Shown: one piece after another, positions 35,809-44,462 of the stretch
Layout: each line of letters opens with the position of its first letter
Numbering within the stretch: position 1 is the first letter of the stretch
Assembly: GCA_963603285.1 (NCBI GenBank)
Contig: CAVCMG010000009.1
Location: 26,410 to 90,409 of the forward strand
DNA length: 64,000 bases
Direction: 5' to 3'
From: UBA11957 sp963603285
GTDB lineage: Bacteria > Bacillota > Clostridia > Lachnospirales > Lachnospiraceae
The notes under the pieces: generated by a model
The model's database searches: none
What the model was told of the DNA's origin: nothing
Seen by the model: only the letters and a program-made list of their open reading frames with translations
Position numbers and translations under genes: made by a program

Positions 35809-35837
35809 TTGCCCTTTTGGGGTAAAAGGCATATAAT
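35809..35837 (+). promoter_or_regulatory. Predicted promoter of the PrsA-like lipoprotein gene
   Basis: TTGCCC (35809-35814), a 17-base spacer, TATAAT (35832-35837). Confidence 0.65.
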
Positions 35838-35892
35838 GAACCAATGATTACTGCGGACTGGATAACGTCCGTTCACGATACAGGAGGAAAGT

Positions 35893-37365
35893 ATGAAAAA
35901 GAAACAGCTTATGGTTACCTGCGGTATTCTTGCAGCGGCACTTTGTTTTGGAGGATGCGGCAAGATCGACGGTACACAGACGGTACTGACCGTTAATGAA
36001 GATACTGTCAGCATGGGTGCGGCCATGTTTGACCTGCGTTACCAGCAGGCCGAGATGTACAGCTATTACGAGCAGATGTATGCCATGTATGGTATGAAGA
36101 TGGATGGTTACTGGAGCACAGAGACGACCGATACCTCTTCAGAAGCCAGCGAAGCTTCTGAAACAAGTGAGACTTCCGAGACAAGTGCTGCTTCTGAAAC
36201 AAGTGCAGCTTCCGAAACAAGTGAAGCATCCACGACAAGCGAAGCGTCTGAGACATCCGAAACCAGCTCCGCAGCCAGTGAAACTGCCGAGTCTTCCACA
36301 ACCGACAGCGGCAAAAAGATAACCTATGGCCAGCAGTTCAAGAACAGTGTCATGGATTCCCTGACAGATATGGTGCTGTTATCCCAGCATGCCGACGAAT
36401 ACGGCGTTTCCGTCAGTGACGAGGACGAGACAGCGATCAAGGAAGCTGCTCAGAAGTTTGTCGATGACAACGATGCAGATATGCTGGCAAAGAACGGCAT
36501 CACTGCGGACAGCGTTGCCGAATATATGCGTCTGTATACGATCTATGCCCGTATGCAGGATCCGATGGTAGCAGATGTCGATACCAATGTCAGCGATGAC
36601 GAGGCTAAAAAATCGACCATTACCTATGTCCGGATCAAAGAGGATACAAGCTCTTCGACAGATTCCTCCGAGGATGCATCCTCCACAGAGGAGACCGAGA
36701 CAAAGAAATTTGATTCCTTAAAGGACGAGGCACAGGCTGTACTGGATCGTCTGAAACAGGAAAGCGATATTGCCAATGCTGATATCGAGACGATCGCTCA
36801 GGAGGTCGGTGACGATACCTTTACCGTACAGGTCAGCTATGATGCAGACGATATGGTATACGACAGCAAGCTGAAAGAAGCCGCAAACACTTTGTCCGAC
36901 GGTCAGCTTTACGATGGCGTGATCGAGGGTGCCGACGGTAATTACTATCTGGTGCGTATGGACAGTGTACTGGATCGTGAAAAGACAGACGCCAACAAGG
37001 AGACGATCGTAAGCAACCGTAAGAGTGATGCGTACGATCAGATCGTTGCCGGATGGAAGGATGCAGCCGAGATCAAGGTTAACGAGTCCCTGTGGAAGAA
37101 AGCCACAGTAGAGGATGCCGAGCAGTACCGCACAAAGGCTGAGGACAGCAGCTCTGCAACCAGTGAGACGGCAGAAAGCTCCGCCGCAGCTGAGAGCAGT
37201 TCCACAGCCAGTGAGGCCGAGACTAGCTCTGCAGTAGCCGAGAGCAGTTCCGTAGCCAGCGAGACAGAGACAAGCTCCGCAGCAGCCGAGACCGGTTCCG
37301 CAGCCAGTGAGGCCGAAGTAAGCTCCGCTGCCAGCGAGACAGAGACAAGCTCCACTGCAGAATAA
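35893..37365 (+). CDS. PrsA/SurA-like extracytoplasmic lipoprotein with Ser/Thr/Glu-rich segments
   Basis: A 490-residue protein with an N-terminal signal ending in a lipobox-like FGGC (Cys22). Low-complexity Ser/Glu/Thr/Ala regions occur at about residues 82-138 and 417-490, the latter with repeated ETSSA-type blocks. Between them is a SurA_N-like helical region and a parvulin-like region (about 225-370) whose catalytic residues cannot be confirmed by eye. It follows mfd, as is usual in Lachnospiraceae, and probably folds or handles exported proteins. Confidence 0.7.
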   Translation: MKKKQLMVTCGILAAALCFGGCGKIDGTQTVLTVNEDTVSMGAAMFDLRYQQAEMYSYYEQMYAMYGMKMDGYWSTETTDTSSEASEASETSETSETSAASETSAASETSEASTTSEASETSETSSAASETAESSTTDSGKKITYGQQFKNSVMDSLTDMVLLSQHADEYGVSVSDEDETAIKEAAQKFVDDNDADMLAKNGITADSVAEYMRLYTIYARMQDPMVADVDTNVSDDEAKKSTITYVRIKEDTSSSTDSSEDASSTEETETKKFDSLKDEAQAVLDRLKQESDIANADIETIAQEVGDDTFTVQVSYDADDMVYDSKLKEAANTLSDGQLYDGVIEGADGNYYLVRMDSVLDREKTDANKETIVSNRKSDAYDQIVAGWKDAAEIKVNESLWKKATVEDAEQYRTKAEDSSSATSETAESSAAAESSSTASEAETSSAVAESSSVASETETSSAAAETGSAASEAEVSSAASETETSSTAE

Positions 37366-37380
37366 AATCAAAAAATACAC

Positions 37381-37418
37381 AGGCGCAGATTCTTCTGAAA
37401 AGAGTCTGCGCCTTTTTT
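37381..37418 (+). terminator. Terminator of the PrsA-like gene
   Basis: Stem AGGCGCAGA (37381-37389) with TCTGCGCCT (37405-37413), then Ts. Confidence 0.85.
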
Positions 37419-37495
37419 CACGAGAGCATTTCCACACCCGAGGATTTGTGTTAAAATCATACAGATGATGTAAATATTTACACAGGGAGAATCTT

Positions 37496-38467
37496 ATGAA
37501 AATAGAAGCAAGAATTATCAAGCGATATCTGTTCCGTGAACGGCAAACCATGCCGGGACAGTGCGGCTACAGCTTTCTGGTGATGGAAGATGCGCTGTCA
37601 CGCGAAACAGTTCTGTTTTATATAAAAGCGGACAACCGGGATGAACTGTTGTTTATCAAACGTCTGGACGGCTGCACGCTGGACGATACCGAGCGGCACT
37701 TAAAAGAGATCGAGGCCATCGGTGACAGTGCGGTTAAAAAGTTTGAAGAACAGTACGGCGTGCCGTCTGCCGATGCCATGACACAGACTGCACCGCAGCC
37801 GGCCACACGACCGACGGGTGCCACACAGCCAGCGGCTCCGTCCGCGACGGCCACCGTTTCTACCGGTACTGTATCGCAGACAACAGCGGTTCCGGCATCG
37901 CAGTCGGCAGCGGGCAGCACATCATCCTTTGCCGGCGCAGCCACCGAAGAGAAAAAGCCGGCCCCGTTAAAGCCGATGCCGCGCAAGCGAGTGATTTCCG
38001 CAGAGGAAGAGGAACGGGAAAAGGCCAAAAGTCTGGCCATGCTCCAGAAAAATTCCATGATTGATTACCGCTATAACCGTAAGGGCGATCTGGTTAAGAC
38101 GATGCTGGAGGGCTCCGAGGCTTCTCTGGTATCGGATGTTTTCTCGGTGATCGCGCTGATCAACCGGCGTATGGCCGATGATATCCGGCCGCTTCTGCTG
38201 GACATGCTGCCGTACTACCATAACAACGATTTTGATATGGAGTACCAGCTGACCGTCAATAAAGAGACAACGATCCGTTATGTGGTCAATGAGAGCGGAC
38301 TGATCACGGCCTGCACAGTCAACGGTGCCAAGTATCCGCTGTGTCTGACCCTTCTGATGATCTTAAGACAGCTGGCAGAGGATGCCGAGGATGGCATGGA
38401 TGCCTTCCATGAACGGATCATGAACCGCATGAAGGCAGATATGGAAAAAGAAAAGAAGCTGTGCTAA
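37496..38467 (+). CDS. Unknown protein with Ala/Thr/Pro-rich middle
   Basis: A 323-residue protein. An N-terminal region (1-90), a low-complexity Thr/Ala/Pro/Ser linker (about 98-155) and a charged C-terminal domain (160-320) can be seen. No signal peptide or membrane helix. GGGAGA precedes the ATG. I do not recognise the family. It may share an operon with the HD protein 36 bases downstream. Confidence 0.6.
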   Translation: MKIEARIIKRYLFRERQTMPGQCGYSFLVMEDALSRETVLFYIKADNRDELLFIKRLDGCTLDDTERHLKEIEAIGDSAVKKFEEQYGVPSADAMTQTAPQPATRPTGATQPAAPSATATVSTGTVSQTTAVPASQSAAGSTSSFAGAATEEKKPAPLKPMPRKRVISAEEEEREKAKSLAMLQKNSMIDYRYNRKGDLVKTMLEGSEASLVSDVFSVIALINRRMADDIRPLLLDMLPYYHNNDFDMEYQLTVNKETTIRYVVNESGLITACTVNGAKYPLCLTLLMILRQLAEDAEDGMDAFHERIMNRMKADMEKEKKLC

Positions 38468-38503
38468 ACGGCAGAGAAATATACCCCGGATAAAGGAGAC
38501 AGG

Positions 38504-39184
38504 ATGGAGTCTGTAGTGATCAATCCACGCAAGCTGCCCCATGAGGAAGCGTGGCAGCAGGAAAACGTAAAAAGAACCCGGCGTTTTGCCGAGATCAAGG
38601 AGGCCGTATGCAGCTGCTCCTGTCAGGAAGGGATGCAAAGGCTCGGTTTTACGGACAAGGCATATTACCGGCAGTTTAAGGCCGCCTTTTATCTGGCGGA
38701 GCTGGCACACCGCAATCAGGTGGACAAGGCCGGGATGGATTATATCTGTCATCCGGTCACCGTGGCGCTGCATGTGCGGGATACGTACCCGGCGTCCAGA
38801 AAAAAAGACCGTGCGATGGTTGTTGCCCTTCTGCACGATGTTCTGGAGGATACGCCGGTGACGGTTGATGCGCTGAAAAGCTTCGGCTTTGAAGAGAAGA
38901 TCATCCGCACAGTGGAGCTTTTGTCCCGGGAGCCCGGGGACAGCTACGATGTGTATCTGGAAAAGCTGCAGGTGTCCAAAGCTGCCATGCGGGTCAAATG
39001 TGCCGATATGACAGACAATGAAAATCTGAACCGTATCAAAGAACCGGCAGCCAGGGATATGCGCCGCAGCAGCTTTTACCGGAGCCGCCGTCTGGTGCTT
39101 GAAAGCCGTCTGCGGGAAAAAAAGCGCCACAAAGAAAAAAAGACCGTGGACACGGTCGTACAGAAAAATCTGCCAACAGTATAA
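38504..39184 (+). CDS. HD-domain protein resembling small (p)ppGpp hydrolases
   Basis: A 226-residue protein with the metal-binding HD pattern of the SpoT/MESH1 group: AHRNQVDKAG, CHPVTVALHV, ALLHDVLEDTPVT and KCADMTDNEN. The domain covers residues 63-190; the C-terminal tail is basic. It lacks a synthetase domain, so a hydrolase role is the best guess, and substrate choice is not shown. AAAGGAG lies before the ATG. Confidence 0.75.
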   Translation: MESVVINPRKLPHEEAWQQENVKRTRRFAEIKEAVCSCSCQEGMQRLGFTDKAYYRQFKAAFYLAELAHRNQVDKAGMDYICHPVTVALHVRDTYPASRKKDRAMVVALLHDVLEDTPVTVDALKSFGFEEKIIRTVELLSREPGDSYDVYLEKLQVSKAAMRVKCADMTDNENLNRIKEPAARDMRRSSFYRSRRLVLESRLREKKRHKEKKTVDTVVQKNLPTV

Positions 39185-39194
39185 AGAAGCATAT

Positions 39195-39237
39195 AAAAAA
39201 GCCACCGTTCGGATTCTCTTGCGAACGATGGCTTTTT
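39195..39237 (+). terminator. Terminator after the HD-domain gene
   Basis: Stem GCCAcCGTTCG with CGAACGaTGGC (one mismatch) flanked by As and Ts. Confidence 0.82.
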
Positions 39238-39251
39238 AATGTTCTACATCC

Positions 39252-39660
39252 ATTGGACTGTACCTCTCTTTATTAAATTATGGGGTAAATCGTCAAATTC
39301 TGATTGGACCGTACCTCGATTCTTTAAATATCGTTTGGGGTAAATCGTTAAATTTTGATTGGACCGTACCTCGATTCTTTAGATATCGTTTGGGGTAAAT
39401 CGTTAAATTTTGATTGGACCGTACCTCATTTCTTTAATATCGTTTGGGGTAAATCGTTAAGTGTTAATTGGTCTGTACCTCGTTTCATAATATCGTTTTG
39501 GGTGAATCGTTAAGTCTCCTTGGGTCCGTACCTCCTTTTTCAGATTTTTAATCTATTCGAATAAATCTAAGCCATTGGACTGTACCTCTTCTTCGGATTT
39601 CTGATCTTGTGTATCGGGATCCTTGATACTTCACTTTAACTTTCCATGGGATCTTACCTC
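39252..39660. repeat. Array of eight conserved 15-bp cores at about 55-bp spacing
   Basis: Cores like ATTGGACYGTACCTC begin at 39252, 39303, 39358, 39413, 39467, 39520, 39574 and 39646 (steps 51, 55, 55, 54, 53, 54, 72). Copies 1-5 also share a second block, TTTGGGGTAAATCGTTAA or a close variant. In copies 6-8 the intervening sequence has diverged while the core is kept, especially GTACCTC. It is not a CRISPR: the spacers are alike in copies 2-4. Function unknown. Confidence 0.9.
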
Positions 39661-39821
39661 TTTGCTTGTTTTCTTTTGTTGGTTAAATAATAGCAGACGA
39701 ATCTGGATTTGTCAATAACAAAAACAGAAAATATTAGGAAAAAAGTAAAATAATTAGTAAGAAGAAAATAAAAGATAGAATATTCAGACAATTACAAGGC
39801 GCAAAGTACAGAAACGGTCAC
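39661..39821. other. AT-rich stretch between the repeat array and the YgjP-like gene
   Basis: Strongly A+T-rich with no coding frame. It leads into the promoter at 39822. Confidence 0.6.
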
Positions 39822-39850
39822 TTGAAATGGCCACAGGCATTTGCTATAGT
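39822..39850 (+). promoter_or_regulatory. Promoter at the start codon (leaderless mRNA predicted)
   Basis: TTGAAA (39822-39827), exactly 17 bases, TATAGT (39845-39850). The ATG at 39858 lies 7 bases after the -10, where transcription should begin, and has no ribosome binding site. Confidence 0.6.
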
Positions 39851-39857
39851 AGGCACT

Positions 39858-40409
39858 ATGGAAGAGATATATACGATAACAGACCGGGAAGAAACGTATC
39901 CGGTACATATCCGCCGGTCCGTGCGTAAAACGATCGCACTGGAGATCCGGGAAGGCGAGCTGTATCTTCGGATACCGGACAGGCTGCAGGAGAGTGAGAT
40001 CCAGGCGTTTTTACAGAAGCATATCCGGTGGATCAGAAAACGGATGGTCAGCCATACCCTGCCCCTGCCGGATACCTTTACAGAAGAAGAAAAGCAGCGG
40101 CTGAAGCAGCAGGCCGGAGAGATCTTAAAGGCCAGGGCCGCGTATTTTGCCCGCCTGATGGGTGTTAAGTATAACCGCATCTTTATTAAGGAACAAAAGA
40201 CGGTCTGGGGCAGCTGCAGCACGAAGGGCAATCTGAATTTCAACTGGAAGCTGATCTTTACCGGGCCGGATCAGCTGGAATATGTGGTGGTGCATGAGCT
40301 GGCACATTTAAAACAGATGAACCATTCCCCGGCGTTCTGGCGGGAAGTGGAGGCGGTGCTGCCGGATTACAGAGAACGAAGAAAAAAGCTGAAGGCCTTT
40401 CGGCCATAA
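39858..40409 (+). CDS. YgjP-like metallopeptidase (M48-related, DUF45)
   Basis: The protein begins at the ATG at 39858 (183 residues); the in-frame TTG at 39822 is the -35 element of a promoter and not a likely start. It carries the zinc motif HELAHLKQMNHSPAFW near residue 147, with the preceding GSCSTKGNLNFNWKL, both characteristic of the YgjP/DUF45 group. Its substrate is unknown. The ybaK gene follows 12 bases later. Confidence 0.85.
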   Translation: MEEIYTITDREETYPVHIRRSVRKTIALEIREGELYLRIPDRLQESEIQAFLQKHIRWIRKRMVSHTLPLPDTFTEEEKQRLKQQAGEILKARAAYFARLMGVKYNRIFIKEQKTVWGSCSTKGNLNFNWKLIFTGPDQLEYVVVHELAHLKQMNHSPAFWREVEAVLPDYRERRKKLKAFRP

Positions 40410-40421
40410 GGAGGATACATC

Positions 40422-40898
40422 ATGGGTAAAGAAGCCAAGACCAATGCCATGCGTATGCTGGATCGTGCAAAGATTCCGTATGAGGTGATTCAGTACGAAT
40501 GTGACGAATTTATTGATGGCCTGCATACGGCTGAAAAAACGGGTGCACCTGTGGAACAGTCGTTTAAAACACTGGTGATGCAGGGAAAAAGTAAACAGTA
40601 TTATGTGTTTGTACTGCCGATTGCGGAGGAAGTTCAGTTAAAGACAGCTGCCCGGGTCGTGGGAGAAAAATCGGTAGAGATGATTCCGGTGAAGGATATC
40701 ACGAAGATCACCGGCTATGTACGCGGCGGCTGCACGCCGCTGGGCATGAAAAAGCAGTTCCCTACAGTAGTCCATGAATCTGCCAAGGCGTTTGACAGGA
40801 TCTATATCAGTGGCGGCCGCATCGGTATGACGATCATCGTCGATCCCCTGCAGCTGGCAGATCTGATCGGGGCACAGTTTGCCGATATTACAGAGTAA
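40422..40898 (+). CDS. ybaK: Cys-tRNA(Pro) deacylase-like protein YbaK/EbsC
   Basis: A 158-residue YbaK-family editing protein that hydrolyses mischarged tRNA. It has GKSKQYYVFVLP, the TGYVRGGCTPLGMKKQFP block, and GRIGMTIIVDP near the end. GGAGG precedes the ATG. Confidence 0.9.
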   Translation: MGKEAKTNAMRMLDRAKIPYEVIQYECDEFIDGLHTAEKTGAPVEQSFKTLVMQGKSKQYYVFVLPIAEEVQLKTAARVVGEKSVEMIPVKDITKITGYVRGGCTPLGMKKQFPTVVHESAKAFDRIYISGGRIGMTIIVDPLQLADLIGAQFADITE

Positions 40899-40952
40899 TC
40901 TGTACGGCGGCTGTGCCGCTAATAAAAATACTAAAAAGTTAGTAAAAAGTAC

Positions 40953-40981
40953 TTTACAAATCCATTTCTTTGTGGTTTAAT
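40953..40981 (+). promoter_or_regulatory. Predicted promoter of the Tad operon
   Basis: TTTACA (40953-40958), a 17-base spacer, TTTAAT (40976-40981), about 90 bases before the first gene. Confidence 0.55.
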
Positions 40982-41069
40982 AACGATATAAGAATTCTGA
41001 AAGCAGTCAATCGACTGTGAGATCCCAAGTTTTAAAGTAAATCTATACATGATAAAGGAGGACATAGGT

Positions 41070-41576
41070 ATGAGTGTACCTGTTGTTTGCGCACTCTTTC
41101 TCACCGCTGTTGCCGCTTATTTTGACTGGCGCTGGCAGAAGATCCCCAATCTTCTGGCTCTGACGGGGTGGGTGATAGGTGCCGGTTTATGGCTGGGCTT
41201 TCGTGGCTTTCGCGGACTTTCTGTCTGGGCCCTTGGCGCAGTGATCCCGGGGGTGGCGGCATTTGCGGTCTGTAAACTGGGCGCGATTGGTGCAGGAGAT
41301 GTCAAGCTGATCTCGGCGCTGGGTGCGATTTTAAGCTATAAAAGAGCTTTATGGGTGTTTCTGGCGGCCGGTGTACTGGCTGTAGTGACCGGAATCGGAC
41401 GCTGTATGCAGCGGGGCGAGCTTCATCTTCTGGCCGGCCGTATCCAGGTATGGGTGCAGGAGCTCTGTAGTGGAAGGGTGCATGAGGAAAAGGAAGAGAC
41501 CCGGGTGTGCTTTGCTGTCATGCTTCTTGGTGGCGTGCTTCTTAGGGCCGTGCAGGAATGGTGGTGGTTGCATTGA
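41070..41576 (+). CDS. tadV: Prepilin peptidase of the Tad locus (A24 family)
   Basis: The ATG at 41070, 7 bases after AAAGGAGG, gives 168 residues; the in-frame upstream ATG at 41049 precedes the site. Both aspartates of the aspartic protease are visible: AAYFDWRWQKIPN and GAGDVKLISALG. About five membrane segments. It should cleave the leader peptides of the Flp-like and TadE-like proteins downstream. Confidence 0.92.
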   Translation: MSVPVVCALFLTAVAAYFDWRWQKIPNLLALTGWVIGAGLWLGFRGFRGLSVWALGAVIPGVAAFAVCKLGAIGAGDVKLISALGAILSYKRALWVFLAAGVLAVVTGIGRCMQRGELHLLAGRIQVWVQELCSGRVHEEKEETRVCFAVMLLGGVLLRAVQEWWWLH

Positions 41577-42562
41577 ATACGCTGGCAGTATGTGATACAG
41601 ACAGAGAATTTGTGCAGCGGCTCTGTGCCTATGCGGCGGCAAAGGCGGGATATCCCTTTTCGCTGCAGGTGTTTTCTTCAACGGAGCAGCTGCTTACGGG
41701 GCTGGAAAGAAAGCAGCCGGAGGCGGTGCTTCTGGCCAGTGAGCTGTACCGTAAAAAGGACTGGGCTGGGTACAGCCGTCCGGTATTTCTGCTGGGCAGC
41801 AGTTTCGGAGGCGAGGAAGGTGACGGGCAGATTTTTCGATATCAGGATGCAGAAGGGATCCTGCAGGATATCGTGGCAGCCTACACAGCGCTCGTGCCGG
41901 AGCTGCATGCCGGTGGGATCAAGGGCCGCTTCCGGCTGTATGCTGTGACGGATGCAGCGGAGCTTTCTGTGACAGAATGGCTGGCATGGGAGCTGGCCAG
42001 ACAGCTGTCGGGGACACAGCGGGTACTTTTTGCCAACCTGCGCGCCTGGCCGGTGACAGCGCAGCTGTCCGATGGCAGCCGTCCTGCAGATCTCGGGGAG
42101 CTTCTCTATTATCTCTGTGAGAAAAAGACAGAGCTTATAGGACAGCTTATGGCCAAAACGACGGGCTGGCAGGGGATCGATCTTCTGCCGACGGCACAGG
42201 TTCCTGCAGATCTCGGACAGGTGCAGGTCAGAGACTGGAAGGCGCTCTGGGATGTGCTGCGGCGGGACAGTCCGTATACGGCTGTTGTGGCAGTGACGGG
42301 TATACTGTTACAGCCGGTCGAGGATTTTCTGGAGCTGTTTGACGAGGTGTGGCTGGTGGAAGAAAAAAGCCAGAGAAAAAAGCAGGATCTGTGGCAGGCG
42401 TATATGCGTGCCCGGGGCAGCCAGCGGCTGGCAAAGGAGCTGAAAGTTTTACAGCTGCCGCCGGAAGTCGTCGGTGATGGACAGTCTTCCCAGGTTTTGC
42501 AGCAGCTGGTACGGCATGCACGGGAAGCACAGGAGGAGTTTTATGGAGACAAAGGCAGCTGA
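41558..42562 (+). CDS. tadZ: TadZ/CpaE-like pilus localisation ATPase (degenerate)
   Basis: A 334-residue protein. An N-terminal receiver-like region (1-120) is followed by a ParA/MinD-like half in which the P-loop has lost its glycines and lysine (YAVTDAAELSVTEWLAWELAR). TadZ proteins commonly show this degeneration. The start is uncertain (ATG at 41558 or TTG at 41573); it overlaps tadV either way and is overlapped by tadA. Confidence 0.78.
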   Translation: MVVVALNTLAVCDTDREFVQRLCAYAAAKAGYPFSLQVFSSTEQLLTGLERKQPEAVLLASELYRKKDWAGYSRPVFLLGSSFGGEEGDGQIFRYQDAEGILQDIVAAYTALVPELHAGGIKGRFRLYAVTDAAELSVTEWLAWELARQLSGTQRVLFANLRAWPVTAQLSDGSRPADLGELLYYLCEKKTELIGQLMAKTTGWQGIDLLPTAQVPADLGQVQVRDWKALWDVLRRDSPYTAVVAVTGILLQPVEDFLELFDEVWLVEEKSQRKKQDLWQAYMRARGSQRLAKELKVLQLPPEVVGDGQSSQVLQQLVRHAREAQEEFYGDKGS

Positions 42563-43718
42563 ATTAAAGCTACGGCTCAGAGAACGGCTGTCCGGCAGCT
42601 TAAAGGACAGCGATGATGAGATCAGTCAGGAGATCGACCAGCTGCTTTTGGAAGAAATCGGTCTGTCTCTGAAGGAACGGCTGGCCCTGAAAGAAGCGCT
42701 GTATGCCAGTGTACGGCGTCTGGATATTCTGCAGGAGCTGATGGATGATCCTGCAGTGACAGAGATCATGGTCAATGGCCATACCCATATCTATGTGGAA
42801 AAGGATGGCCATCTGCAGCGCTATGACAGAGCTTTTTCCTCAAGGGAGCGTCTCGAAGATGTGATCCAGCAGATCGTGGCAGGCTGCAACCGTGTCATCA
42901 ATACCGGCATGCCGCTGGCGGATGCCCGGCTGCCGGATGGCACAAGGATCCATGCGGCGCTTCCACCGGTGGCAGTGGACGGGCCGGTGCTGACAATCCG
43001 ACGGTTTCCAGAGCGGGCGATCGATATGGAGGATCTGCTGCGGCTGGGGACGCTTGATGAGGATACGGCAGTCTTTTTACAGCGGCTGGTAAAAAGCGGA
43101 TATTCTCTGCTGATCGGTGGAGGTACTTCGGCCGGAAAAACCACCTTTTTAAATGCGCTGTCAGCGTATATTCCGCCGGGCGAGCGGCTGATTACGATCG
43201 AGGATACGGCGGAGCTTCGGATCCCCGGAGAGAGAAATCTGGTCCGCCTTGAGGCCAAGAGCGCCAACCTGCAGGAGTCCAGAAGTATTACGATCCGGGA
43301 TCTGATCCGCGCAGCTTTGCGTATGCGACCGGACCGTATCATCGTGGGCGAGGTCCGTGGAGAAGAGACGATTGATCTTTTGCAGGCGTTAAATACGGGC
43401 CATGACGGTTCTCTTTCAACCGCGCATGCCAACAGTCCGGAGGATATGCTGCTGCGGCTGGAAACGATGGCGCTGATGGGAATGGCGATGCCGCTGGAGG
43501 CCATCCGGCGGCAGATTGCCTCCGGGATCGATATTTTTGTCCAGCTGGGGCGCGACAGAAACAAAAAACGGCGGCTTCTTGCGATCACAGAGGTGGTGGG
43601 ATTCGCAGAAGGAGAGGTAAAGCTTGGCACCCTGTATGCAAGAGACTGGCACAGCGGTGAGCTGTGTAAAAAGGGCGAGCTATTGCATACGGAAAAGCTG
43701 GAAAGGGCAGGCATATGA
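42543..43718 (+). CDS. tadA: Tad pilus assembly ATPase TadA/CpaF
   Basis: The ATG at 42543, 5 bases after AGGAGGAG, gives 391 residues. It has GGGTSAGKTTFLNAL (Walker A, near residue 202), ITIEDTAEL, MRPDRIIVGEVRG and STAHANSPEDML, the full set of secretion-ATPase motifs. It powers pilus assembly with the TadB/TadC platform. Confidence 0.95.
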   Translation: METKAAELKLRLRERLSGSLKDSDDEISQEIDQLLLEEIGLSLKERLALKEALYASVRRLDILQELMDDPAVTEIMVNGHTHIYVEKDGHLQRYDRAFSSRERLEDVIQQIVAGCNRVINTGMPLADARLPDGTRIHAALPPVAVDGPVLTIRRFPERAIDMEDLLRLGTLDEDTAVFLQRLVKSGYSLLIGGGTSAGKTTFLNALSAYIPPGERLITIEDTAELRIPGERNLVRLEAKSANLQESRSITIRDLIRAALRMRPDRIIVGEVRGEETIDLLQALNTGHDGSLSTAHANSPEDMLLRLETMALMGMAMPLEAIRRQIASGIDIFVQLGRDRNKKRRLLAITEVVGFAEGEVKLGTLYARDWHSGELCKKGELLHTEKLERAGI

Positions 43719-44458
43719 AAAGATCGTATGAGGCGTATGTGTTTACGATGCAGGAGCGGCTTTTGTATGGCGGCGGGCTGTTTCTTATGTATGGCGCAGG
43801 CTGCTGGCTGTGGTATGACAGCATCTGGCCGTGGCTTGGTTTTCCCTTTGTTTTCTATCTGGGGATCCGTGTGGTGCGAAGGATGTGTATCCGGCGGGAG
43901 AAAAAGCGGCTGAACCAGATATTTCTGCCCTGTGCAGAGAGCTTTGTAGTGGCCTTGCGGGCCGGATATTCAGCAGAATCGGCTCTGGCTGAGAGCCGGA
44001 AGGATATCTGCCGGCTGTATGGTAAAAAGGAGGCCATGGCTCAGGAGCTTATGTATATGGAAAACCAGCTGCATGTGGGTGTGGCACTGGAGCAGCTGTT
44101 TACGGATCTGGCGGTGCGCAGTCAGGATGAAGATATCGGCAGCTTTGCCGATGTGTTTGCCGCAGGAAAGCGTACGGGCGGCCAGCTGGATCAGATCCTG
44201 ACAACGACGCTGCAGCATATGAAGGAAAAGCAGGAGACGCAGAAGGATATTGACGCAGAGATCGCCTCGCGGCAGATGGAGCAGCGGATCATGAGCATCG
44301 TACCCTGGGGGATCCTGTTATACCTGCGGGTGACAGCGGCGGAATATATGGCTGTACTGTATACGGGTGTGGCCGGGAGAGTTGTTATGACGGTGTGCCT
44401 TGGCATCTATCTGGTGGCATGGTTCTGGGGACGGCAGATCACGGATATACAGGTGTAA
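43715..44458 (+). CDS. tadB: Tad inner-membrane platform protein TadB
   Basis: A 247-residue T2SSF-domain protein with two N-terminal hydrophobic segments, the cytoplasmic ALRAGYSAESALAESR region and two C-terminal membrane segments. It overlaps tadA by 4 bases. Confidence 0.88.
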   Translation: MKRSYEAYVFTMQERLLYGGGLFLMYGAGCWLWYDSIWPWLGFPFVFYLGIRVVRRMCIRREKKRLNQIFLPCAESFVVALRAGYSAESALAESRKDICRLYGKKEAMAQELMYMENQLHVGVALEQLFTDLAVRSQDEDIGSFADVFAAGKRTGGQLDQILTTTLQHMKEKQETQKDIDAEIASRQMEQRIMSIVPWGILLYLRVTAAEYMAVLYTGVAGRVVMTVCLGIYLVAWFWGRQITDIQV

Positions 44459-44462
44459 GGAT

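Noticed and set aside
39252..39660. CRISPR array
   Set aside because: The sequence between the cores is itself similar in copies 2-4, the spacing varies up to 72 bases, and no cas genes are present.
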